Shown one piece after another: positions 43,129 through 50,089 of a stretch of DNA of 64,000 nt. Position 1 is the first letter of the stretch, and each line of letters opens with the position of its first letter. The position numbers were made by a program, and so were the translations under genes. This DNA is from Prevotella sp. (GTDB lineage Bacteria > Bacteroidota > Bacteroidia > Bacteroidales > Bacteroidaceae): assembly GCA_017458005.1 (NCBI GenBank), contig JAFTGH010000012.1:19736-83735 (forward strand), given 5' to 3'. The notes under the pieces were generated by a model that saw only the letters and a list, made by a program, of their open reading frames with translations, made no database searches and was not told the DNA's origin.

Positions 43129-44511
43129 ATGAAATTACATATCTTAGGAAAAAATAAGAAAGATAAGGGAGGCCAGTTGGAGACCTTGACCAAGCTCATA
43201 TTGGCAAATCAAGGTTATACAAATATAACTTTAAATTACATCGGAACTGGAGGACATGAAATTGATGTTTATGCTATAAGGAGACAAACCGTCGGTATTA
43301 AAGAAGTAGAGTACCCTGTAATTTGCGAATGTAAGGCTCATGAAAAAATGATTTCAATGCCTGATTATGACAAGTTCAAGGGAAAAGTCACAACTGCAAA
43401 AGAAAAGAATAAGAATACATCAGGTTTACTTATTGCTCTTTCTGGAGCTATGGGAACTGTTATAGGAGCTAATGATGCAAATAAGAGTGATATACAATTA
43501 ATTGCTAATGACGATATTACAAGACTAATATCTCAATTATACTCTTTGCCATCCCCATTTGAAGTTAGAAACTATATAAGAGGTATAACCCATAGAGTTG
43601 TTGTTAATGTTGATATTGTATATTATAATAATGAGGTATATTGGCTCATAATATTTAGCAAAGGCAATTATATCCTATTTGATAGGTCTTTTAGCACAAT
43701 AGAAGCCTCCTTATTAGTTGAAATCCAGCATTTGTTAGTCAAAGTTGCCCCTGTATCTGAATATATAGACATATTTCAGGAACAAAAGGCTTTCATGAGG
43801 AAAACTTTTATTGAAAGTTCTATTATAATGTACCTAATGTCAGATAGAGTCGGCATCGATGATCTACTTACAAAAGTGAAAGACTCATCAATTATTACGA
43901 CGAAAAAAGAAATAAGAAATCTTATCAAGGAAATACCATTTGTTGTAGAAATATCTAAAGACTATTACGAACTACTTCCAGAAGAAGAGATTTCTTATAT
44001 TGACTTTTACGAGTTTGTGCTAAGAGGAAGTGTTGATCTTCAGATGTTTTCTCATTGTTATTATACAGATCATATTGACGAGAGTCTCCTTGAAAAGATA
44101 AAAGAAAGACAACACTATATTGTCATTCCAAAAGAAAAGGAAGATGAAGTGCTGTTTTTGTTAAAACATTCTCCTTCTGCTTTAGCATATGCTATTGAGG
44201 AAGATAAAAATATTACAAGATATCGCGGCAAAGATGGTAAGTGCATGTCTGAAAGAATTGACAAGGGACATAGCCTTATGTTTCTTGACAACATAATGGA
44301 TCGATTTGATAAAGACTATTGTAAAAATAGTCCTTTAGGTAACTATTACATGAATGATTTGGGTATAAATGATATTATTAGAAAGAAAGAGTTGATAATA
44401 AACTGCAATAATGGGGAGAAGCATATCGTTTCTCAAGAGCAAGATATTATGTTATGCAAATTACAAGGATATGAGAATACAATAGTTCCCGTCCGAAAAT
44501 TACCAGATTAA
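43129..44511 (+). CDS. Mrr-like PD-(D/E)XK restriction endonuclease-type protein
   Basis: A 460-residue protein. The N-terminal 110 residues form a restriction-endonuclease-like fold: an early helix with Glu (GGQLETLTKLILANQGY), GTGGHEIDVYA with Asp46, and YPVICECKA with Glu67-x-Lys69, the PD-ExK active site as in Mrr and related type IV nucleases. SGLLIALSGAMGTVIGAND follows as the next core strand. The C-terminal 330 residues are unassigned, mixed alpha/beta and AT-coded. Third gene of the operon. A cognate methyltransferase is absent, so self-protection must come from target modification dependence, activation control, or genes elsewhere. Confidence 0.85.
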   Translation: MKLHILGKNKKDKGGQLETLTKLILANQGYTNITLNYIGTGGHEIDVYAIRRQTVGIKEVEYPVICECKAHEKMISMPDYDKFKGKVTTAKEKNKNTSGLLIALSGAMGTVIGANDANKSDIQLIANDDITRLISQLYSLPSPFEVRNYIRGITHRVVVNVDIVYYNNEVYWLIIFSKGNYILFDRSFSTIEASLLVEIQHLLVKVAPVSEYIDIFQEQKAFMRKTFIESSIIMYLMSDRVGIDDLLTKVKDSSIITTKKEIRNLIKEIPFVVEISKDYYELLPEEEISYIDFYEFVLRGSVDLQMFSHCYYTDHIDESLLEKIKERQHYIVIPKEKEDEVLFLLKHSPSALAYAIEEDKNITRYRGKDGKCMSERIDKGHSLMFLDNIMDRFDKDYCKNSPLGNYYMNDLGINDIIRKKELIINCNNGEKHIVSQEQDIMLCKLQGYENTIVPVRKLPD

Positions 44512-44637
44512 TTTTTTATAGTGGAAGAAATCTGTTGTTGTGTTACTATATATTTATGGACGAAAAGTGGCGTTGTATGACAAATAAGGTTCTTTTAATG
44601 ACAAATGTATGATTATTTTTCTATACGAAATATAAAT

Positions 44638-46167
44638 ATGGACGAGAAAACAATAAAGGAAGCACTGATTAAAGGCGAACGAGTGACGCTGGAGTGTAAG
44701 CGGGCTAAGGCGGAGGTACCGAAGTCGGTTTGGGCAACCTATTCGGCTTTCGCTAATACTATTGGCGGACTGATTCTTCTTGGTGTGAATGAAGACATAC
44801 AGGAGAAGGACATCCAGAAGCGTTACCAGGTAGTTGGCGTGGATGAGCCGATGAAGATTATCACGGACTTCTGGAACACCCTCAACAGCGACAAGGTGAA
44901 TGAGAACATCCTCCTTGACAACGATGTTGAGGTGGTAAATGTGGATGGAGCACAGATTGTTTGCATTCGTGTTCCTCAGGCAGACTGGAGAGCGAAGCCC
45001 ATCTATCTGAATGGCAATGTATATAAAGGTACGTATAGACGCAACAATGAAGGTGATTACCATTGTACAGAGGCTCAGGTTAAAGCGATGATACGTGACT
45101 CCAATGTGGATGGTAACGATAGTATCTTAATAGAATACTACGGCATGGATGACATTGATCCAGATTCCTTGCGGCAGTACCGCACTGAGTTCAGGCAAGA
45201 GAATAGTACCCACGTTTGGAACAGGGTTGACGATAAGACTTTCCTCAGAAATCTTGGTGGCTATACTGAGGACAGACAGACAGGCAGAGAGGGATTGACG
45301 CTGGCCGGACTGATGATGTTTGGTAAGGGCCTTGCCATTAGAGACCGTTTTTCTAACTTTCGCATGGACTATCTGGACATGAGCCATCTGGTGGGTGACG
45401 AGCGATACCATGACCGACTGACATACGACGGACTTTGGGAAAATAACCTATACCAGTTCTTCCGCATCGTATCACCAAAGGTGCAGTTCGACCTGCCGAG
45501 ACCTTTCAAATTGGAGAAAGGTGGCAAGAGAAATGACGACACACCTCAACATGAGGCTGTTCGTGAAGCCTTTACCAATGCTATTATCCACTGCGACCTG
45601 ATGATGGATGCTGGCATTCTAAGAATAGAGAAGCATGATGACCGTCTCTGCTTCCGCAATCCTGGCTTGCTGAAGTTGCCAGTAGAGGCTATCTATCGAG
45701 GTGGTAACTCCAAGGCTCGTAATCCAAAAATTCAGAATATGCTTCGTATGATTGGCTTTGGTGAGAATGTTGGCTCAGGTTTCCCCAAGATTATCGCAGC
45801 ATGGAAAGAAACCAATTGGGGTGAGCCACAGCTGATGAATAAATTAGATGTTGACGAGGTGGAACTGGTGCTGCCTGTACCATCGACTAATTCCAGTATT
45901 GTAGGGTTGTCTGATGAGTTATCCATAGAGTTGCCTGAAGGGTTGTCTATAAGGTTATCTAAAGAGTTGTCTAAAGGGTTATCTGAAACTGCCGCTAACA
46001 TATATAAATTGATATATGCTGATAACTATATCACAAGGAGTGAGATTGCGAATAGAATCGGAATATCTGTAACAGCAGTCCAAAAGCATATCAATAAACT
46101 TAAATCTTTGAGATTCATTGACCGTGACGGATCTACAGGTCACGGTAGTTGGATAGTAATAGAGTGA
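44638..46167 (+). CDS. AlbA_2/Schlafen-like ATP-binding transcriptional regulator
   Basis: A 509-residue protein of the AlbA_2 + HATPase_c_4 type. The N-terminal AlbA_2 (Schlafen-like) domain (about 10-125: VTLECKRAKAEVPKSVWATY; FANTIGGLILLGV) is followed by a GHKL-like region (about 290-385: HEAVREAFTNAIIHCDL; GENVGSGFPKI) and a C-terminal winged helix (about 450-490: NYITRSEIANRIGISVTAVQKH). Between the last two is a tetrapeptide repeat (Leu every fourth residue, seven times) coded by a 12-bp tandem repeat. It starts 126 bp after the nuclease gene, and its base composition is closer to host genes than that of the preceding operon, so it may have a separate origin. The ATG at 44638 is preferred. 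Confidence 0.85.
   Translation: MDEKTIKEALIKGERVTLECKRAKAEVPKSVWATYSAFANTIGGLILLGVNEDIQEKDIQKRYQVVGVDEPMKIITDFWNTLNSDKVNENILLDNDVEVVNVDGAQIVCIRVPQADWRAKPIYLNGNVYKGTYRRNNEGDYHCTEAQVKAMIRDSNVDGNDSILIEYYGMDDIDPDSLRQYRTEFRQENSTHVWNRVDDKTFLRNLGGYTEDRQTGREGLTLAGLMMFGKGLAIRDRFSNFRMDYLDMSHLVGDERYHDRLTYDGLWENNLYQFFRIVSPKVQFDLPRPFKLEKGGKRNDDTPQHEAVREAFTNAIIHCDLMMDAGILRIEKHDDRLCFRNPGLLKLPVEAIYRGGNSKARNPKIQNMLRMIGFGENVGSGFPKIIAAWKETNWGEPQLMNKLDVDEVELVLPVPSTNSSIVGLSDELSIELPEGLSIRLSKELSKGLSETAANIYKLIYADNYITRSEIANRIGISVTAVQKHINKLKSLRFIDRDGSTGHGSWIVIE
45907..45990 (+). repeat. seven 12-bp coding repeats
   Basis: Seven tandem 12-base units such as TTGTCTGATGAG, TTATCTAAAGAG and TTGTCTAAAGGG, in frame, coding Leu-Ser/Pro-x-x tetrads between the GHKL-like and winged-helix parts of the AlbA_2 protein. 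Units have diverged at several bases. Confidence 0.85.
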
Positions 46168-46188
46168 GATAATCGACATGTCATTACG

Positions 46189-46237
46189 GTAGAGGGACGT
46201 AGCCTAATACGCACTTTTCTAGCAAGTGCCACACAAA
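46189..46237 (-). repeat. right copy of the 49-bp inverted repeat
   Basis: The reverse complement of this segment matches 40048-40096 at 43 of 49 positions; TGAGCAAGCTC (46262-46272), the inverse of the left GAGCTTGCTCA, lies 24 bp outside it. Confidence 0.88.
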
Positions 46238-46294
46238 ATGCCGCAATCAGTTCAAGAGCGTTGAGCAAGCTCAAAAGAAAAAGTTGATCCCTGA

Positions 46295-46372
46295 TTTGTT
46301 CAGTTCGAAGAAATTATGTACCTTTGCACCCGATGATGAGTCATAGTACGGTTGCTGGCTCAGCATCGGGTG
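46295..46372 (+). ncRNA. promoter followed by short stem-loop (possible small RNA)
   Basis: TTTG (46295-46298), 20 bp, TACCTTTG (46319-46326) is a full promoter match. Directly after it CACCCGATG (46327-46335) pairs with CATCGGGTG (46364-46372), with an inner TGAG/CTCA step, followed by TTCTTTG. Either a very short RNA, an attenuator-like stem, or protein-binding DNA at the element end. Confidence 0.4.
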
Positions 46373-46412
46373 TTCTTTGATGCAGTTTATAGCAGAATGT
46401 GGAATTGAGTAC

Positions 46413-46431
46413 GGTTTCCAATTCGTAACCC
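46413..46431 (+). repeat. candidate attR of element 2
   Basis: GGTTTCCAATTCGTAACCC, 17/19 identical to 37752-37770 in direct orientation. Confidence 0.6.
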
Positions 46432-46630
46432 CATTTTCTTTCAATTCTCCAGACTGCCTTTATACAAAGAAAAGCTGAGAATTCTTACATAGTTACGAAA
46501 AATCGAGAGCAGAACAAAATAAATTTATTTATTTTTTATGCCGATCCCTACATAGTCGCTGTAAAGTGCCATTGTTCTCGACCTGAAGTGCCGTTGTAAT
46601 CAATTGTTGGAAGCATCCTAATCGGTTGTC

Positions 46631-46730
46631 GACTCCAGTCGACAGACCTGCCGACTCCAGTCAACCAATCGTTTGACTCCAGTCAACCGGTCTGCCGACT
46701 CTAAGTCAACCGATCGTTTGACTCTAAGTC
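46631..46730. repeat. five palindromes on a 22-23-bp grid
   Basis: GACTCCAGTC at 46631, 46653 and 46675, then GACTCTAAGTC at 46697 and 46720. Each is a GACT/AGTC palindrome, some extending to TTGACT..AGTCAA. Flanks alternate (GCC.. then GTTT..), so the last four copies form two 44-46-bp dimers. It ends about 98 bp before the DUF5715 start. Confidence 0.88.
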
Positions 46731-46827
46731 AACCGGTAGTCTCTCCCATGCCAATCACTTTTCTTTGTTGTTTTTGTCTCTTAATCCTTCGCTTTTTACA
46801 AAGAAAATGTGTACCTTCGCAACCAAA

Positions 46828-47556
46828 ATGAAGATAACGAAGAATAAATATCTGTTAGGATTCGCTATTGTGGTAGTGATACTCGCAATAGTGAGGGCGA
46901 TTTTTCCTGAGGTTGACAGAGGACAACTGACAATGGAGAATGAGCAGTTGACAGCCCAGAGCCCAGAGCCAACTGCTAATAGTCCAGAGCCAACATTCAA
47001 TGGCAAGAAACACCGTATCTGGGGTGTTCGTAATTACAGAGAGTCTTTTCCTGACAGTCAGCAGGTACAGATTCTCGCTGCGGAGAAATGGGGGGTGCGC
47101 CCCGTGAAGAACCGTGAGGACGCGGAGATGCGCAAGAAGGAACTGGTGTACGTGGGGGCAAGTCCCTATTATCATGTGGACCCGCTATATAGTTCCATCC
47201 CGTATCTGGTGCCTCGTGCCGCCGTCCTTTTGGAGGATATCGGAAAGGCTTTCTATGACAGTCTGTACGTGAAGGGTGTTCCCTTGAACCAGTTGATCGT
47301 CACCAGTGTGCTGCGCTCTGAGTCGGATGTGGAAAAACTGCGCCGAAGAAATGGTAATGCGACAGAGCGCAGTTGCCATCTCTTCGGCACGACTTTTGAT
47401 ATTTGCTATAATCGGTATCACCCTGTCACCCAGCCAGTTCGTGACGACACGCTCAAGTGGGTGCTGTGCGAGGTCCTGCGTGATATGCGGGAACAGGGAC
47501 GCTGTTATATCAAGTATGAGGTGAAGCAGGGGTGCTTCCACATGACCGTCCGTTAA
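46828..47556 (+). CDS. DUF5715 family protein, membrane-anchored
   Basis: A 242-residue protein with an N-terminal membrane helix (YLLGFAIVVVILAIVRAIF), then a low-complexity Gln/Glu/Pro/Thr stretch (about 30-57) and a globular periplasmic domain that matches DUF5715: YYHVDPLYSSIPYLVPRAA; LIVTSVLRSESDVEKLRR; SCHLFGTTFDICY; CYIKYEVKQGCFHMTVR. The S-x2-R, H-x6-D and terminal H pattern is like DD-peptidases of the M15 kind, so a cell-wall peptidase role is plausible but not shown. The ATG at 46828 excludes an upstream extension lacking the helix. Confidence 0.75.
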   Translation: MKITKNKYLLGFAIVVVILAIVRAIFPEVDRGQLTMENEQLTAQSPEPTANSPEPTFNGKKHRIWGVRNYRESFPDSQQVQILAAEKWGVRPVKNREDAEMRKKELVYVGASPYYHVDPLYSSIPYLVPRAAVLLEDIGKAFYDSLYVKGVPLNQLIVTSVLRSESDVEKLRRRNGNATERSCHLFGTTFDICYNRYHPVTQPVRDDTLKWVLCEVLRDMREQGRCYIKYEVKQGCFHMTVR

Positions 47557-48878
47557 CGGCTCATCAGGAAGCGCTTGAAGTCCTCAAACTCCTTGGTCAT
47601 CTCCACACTTTGCTTCTGTCCTCTCATGAAGGCGGCAAGGCGTTCGGGTATCTCCACATCACCACTGATGATGCTGTCTACCGTCTCCTTGAACTTAGCG
47701 GGATGTGCCGTCTCACAGAACACGCCGACCTCTCCGTCCTTGAGTCCTTCTTGCAGGGCACGATAGCCGCAGGCGCCATGCGGGTCGAGGATGTATCCTG
47801 TCTCGGTATAGCACTGGCGCATCGTCTCACGAATCTGCTCATCGTTATAGGTCGCACCACTGATCAGTGCCGTGATGCGCTCATGACTCTTACCGTAGAG
47901 GTCATAGATACGGGCGAAGTTAGAGGGATCGCCCACGTCCATTGCATTGGCGAGTGTCTGTACGGATGCCTTGGGCTCATACTTACCCGTCTGCAGGTAT
48001 TTATAGAAGATGTCGTTGGCGTTATTGGCGGCAATGAAACGCTTGATAGGCAGTCCCATCTCATGTCCGAACAAGGCGGAGCAGATATTGCCGAAGTTAC
48101 CACTGGGTACGCACATCACCATTTGGTCTGCCTTGCCCAGAGCCTTCATCCGCGCATAGGCATTGAAATAGTAGAATGCCTGTGGCAGGAAACGGGCGAC
48201 ATTGATACTGTTGGCAGAGGTCAGTTTCATGTGACGGTTCAGTTCCTCGTCCATGAAAGCCGACTTCACGAGCGCCTGACAGTCGTCGAAGACACCATCC
48301 ACCTCAATGGCGGTGATATTCCTGCCGAGTGTCGTAAACTGGCTCTCCTGTATCTTACTCACCTTCCCTTTGGGATAGAGCACGTAGACGTGGATGCCCT
48401 CCACGCCGAGGAAACCGTTGGCAACGGCACTGCCCGTATCGCCACTGGTTGCCACGAGGACGTTGACCTGCTGGTTTGTTGCTGTGGTACAGCAACCAGC
48501 AGAACTGCGTCGGATAAAATACTGCAACAGCCTTGCCATGAAACGAGCGCCCACATCCTTGAAGGCGAGGGTAGGACCGTGGAAGAGTTCCAGGGTGTAG
48601 ATGTTCTCCTTGACCTTCACCACAGGGCAGTCGAACGACAGGGTGTCATACACGATGCTCTTCAATGCCTCCGCCTCCACGTCCTCACCGAAGAATGCGT
48701 CGGCGACGGTATAGGCGATCTCTTGGAAACTCTTGGTCTCAATGGTGTCGAAGAACTCCTTGGGCAGTGGCTTGATGCGTTCTGGCATATAGAGACCACG
48801 GTCCTCGGCGAGTCCTTTCACTACTGCTTTCTGCAGGTCGGCTATGGGAGCCTTTCCGTTTGTACTGTAGTATTTCAT
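47553..48878 (-). CDS. thrC: threonine synthase
   Basis: PLP-dependent conversion of phosphohomoserine to threonine. A 441-residue enzyme with the usual N-terminus (MKYYSTNGKAPIADLQKAV), the PLP-lysine in TLAFKDVGARF, and the glycine-rich phosphate loop VATSGDTGSAVANGF. Its start overlaps the ApgM-like gene stop by 4 bp, in the operon thrA - ApgM-like - thrC. Its 3' end overlaps the DUF5715 gene end by 4 bp on the other strand. Confidence 0.96.
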   Translation of the reverse strand: MKYYSTNGKAPIADLQKAVVKGLAEDRGLYMPERIKPLPKEFFDTIETKSFQEIAYTVADAFFGEDVEAEALKSIVYDTLSFDCPVVKVKENIYTLELFHGPTLAFKDVGARFMARLLQYFIRRSSAGCCTTATNQQVNVLVATSGDTGSAVANGFLGVEGIHVYVLYPKGKVSKIQESQFTTLGRNITAIEVDGVFDDCQALVKSAFMDEELNRHMKLTSANSINVARFLPQAFYYFNAYARMKALGKADQMVMCVPSGNFGNICSALFGHEMGLPIKRFIAANNANDIFYKYLQTGKYEPKASVQTLANAMDVGDPSNFARIYDLYGKSHERITALISGATYNDEQIRETMRQCYTETGYILDPHGACGYRALQEGLKDGEVGVFCETAHPAKFKETVDSIISGDVEIPERLAAFMRGQKQSVEMTKEFEDFKRFLMSR

Positions 48879-50086
48879 ATCTTCATCAGTTCGTTCATAA
48901 ATTCATTCAGTCGGAGCAATCCGTATCCGCCACTCACACAACTCTCCTCGTCATAGTGCTGCACCTCGTCAGGTGTGATTCCCTTGTGCCAGATGATAAA
49001 CGGTACAGGCTCGTTGACGTGGATGCGGAGTTCGACGGGAGTGGGGTGGTCGGGGAGGACAGCGACACACACGTCCTCGTCCATCTGCTCAATAGCCTCA
49101 AGGATGGGTTTGATGAGTCGCTTATCCAGATAGTCAATCGCTTTCAGTTTCAAGTCCAAGTCACCGTCATGACCAGCCTCGTCAGTAGCCTCCACATGTA
49201 CGAAGACGAAATCATCTTTCTTCAAAGCCTCGATAGCGGCTTGAGCCTTGCCCTCGTAGTTGGTGTTGGCAAGACCAGTGGCGCCAGGTACTTTGATGAT
49301 ACGTAGTCCCGCATAGCGTCCGATACCCTGAATCAGGTCGACGGCAGAGATGACGGCACCGCTCTTGACCTGCGGGTACTGCGCCATCAGTGTCTGCATA
49401 GACGGGCGATAGCCTCCACTCCAAGGCCAGATACTGTTTGCCTGTCGCTCCCCCTTTGCCGCTTTGGCGATATTATAGGGATGCTTGGCAAGCAACTCTT
49501 GTGATTTTAGGATCAAGTCATTGATGAGGTCGGCAGTCTCCTGCGCCTCAGGGATCTCCGCTTTCACCAGCAACGGTCGCCACTCCTCGTTGGGATGGTC
49601 ATGGGGCGGATTGCAGATAATATGCTTGTTGCCACCCTTGATGACAAGCAAGTGCCGATACTGGATGCCCGTGATGAACTTCACACGGTCATTGCCTAAG
49701 TGCTCATTCAGGTATTTGATAAGCACATCGGCATCAGCAGTCTCCAGATTACCGCCATTGTGGGTGATGATCTTCCCGTCCTCCAGCGTGATGATATTAC
49801 AACGGATGGCAAAGTCGTCATCCGCCATCTCATAGCCGATACTGGCGGCCTCCAAGGGACCACGCCCTTCATACACCTTATTCAGGTCATAGCCGAGGAT
49901 TGCCGTATTGGCGACTTCCGAGCCTGGGGGGAATCCCTCAGGGACGGTGATGAGTCGTCCAGTACGTCCTTCCTTAGCCAGTCTTTCCATATATTCGGGA
50001 CGAGCGTATTGCAGCAGCGTCTTGCCACCCAGGCGTTCCACCTTGTGGTCAGCCATGCCGTCGCCAAGAATGATGATATGCTTCAT
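48875..50086 (-). CDS. ApgM-like phosphotransferase, likely homoserine kinase analogue
   Basis: A 403-residue alkaline-phosphatase-superfamily protein of the archaeal-type cofactor-independent phosphoglycerate mutase family: IILGDGMADHKVERLGGKT, VANTAILGYDLNKVYEGRGP (Ser/Thr nucleophile region), HVEATDEAGHDGDLDLKLKA and LPDHPTPVEL carry the metal ligands. It sits between aspartokinase-homoserine dehydrogenase and threonine synthase, and the window has no thrB. Comparative genomics has proposed this family as the missing homoserine kinase in such operons; that is the likeliest role here, with glycolytic mutase activity the alternative. Confidence 0.8.
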   Translation of the reverse strand: MKHIIILGDGMADHKVERLGGKTLLQYARPEYMERLAKEGRTGRLITVPEGFPPGSEVANTAILGYDLNKVYEGRGPLEAASIGYEMADDDFAIRCNIITLEDGKIITHNGGNLETADADVLIKYLNEHLGNDRVKFITGIQYRHLLVIKGGNKHIICNPPHDHPNEEWRPLLVKAEIPEAQETADLINDLILKSQELLAKHPYNIAKAAKGERQANSIWPWSGGYRPSMQTLMAQYPQVKSGAVISAVDLIQGIGRYAGLRIIKVPGATGLANTNYEGKAQAAIEALKKDDFVFVHVEATDEAGHDGDLDLKLKAIDYLDKRLIKPILEAIEQMDEDVCVAVLPDHPTPVELRIHVNEPVPFIIWHKGITPDEVQHYDEESCVSGGYGLLRLNEFMNELMKI

Positions 50087-50089
50087 AGT

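Larger units (their letters stand above)
37752..46431. mobile_element. element 2, integrase-bearing island with restriction-like cargo
   Basis: An 8.7-kb segment bounded by GGTTTCTAAATCGTAACCC (37752-37770) and GGTTTCCAATTCGTAACCC (46413-46431), same orientation, 17 of 19 identical. It contains an integrase, two HTH genes, then four cargo genes flanked by 49-bp inverted repeats. Core genes phoH and the DUF5715 gene lie on either side. No relaxase or transfer gene is visible, so it is a simple integrative element or the remains of a larger one. Confidence 0.65.
46168..46827. other. gene-free right end of element 2 and flank
   Basis: Some 660 bp without a gene. In order: right 49-bp inverted repeat (46189-46237), TGAGCAAGCTC (46262-46272), a promoter-hairpin unit (46295-46372), the right att-like repeat (46413-46431), an AT-rich stretch, and a 22-bp-grid palindrome array (46631-46730) just before the DUF5715 gene. 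Confidence 0.75.

Noticed and set aside
40281-44511. Assignment of the operon to a known type I/II restriction-modification system
   Set aside because: No methyltransferase, specificity subunit or helicase motor is present; the ATPase is of the GHKL type, not SF2.
37609-46503. AGTTACGAAAAA near 37613 and 46492 as att sites of element 2
   Set aside because: The sequence is the reverse of a common promoter -7 context (TTTTTCGTAACTTTG) and also occurs at 21218 and 60510, unrelated to any element.
46900-47000. Frameshift or insertion in the DUF5715 gene because of the low-complexity Gln/Pro/Glu/Thr stretch
   Set aside because: The frame stays open on both sides, with the membrane anchor and globular domain intact; it is best read as a linker grown from repeats.
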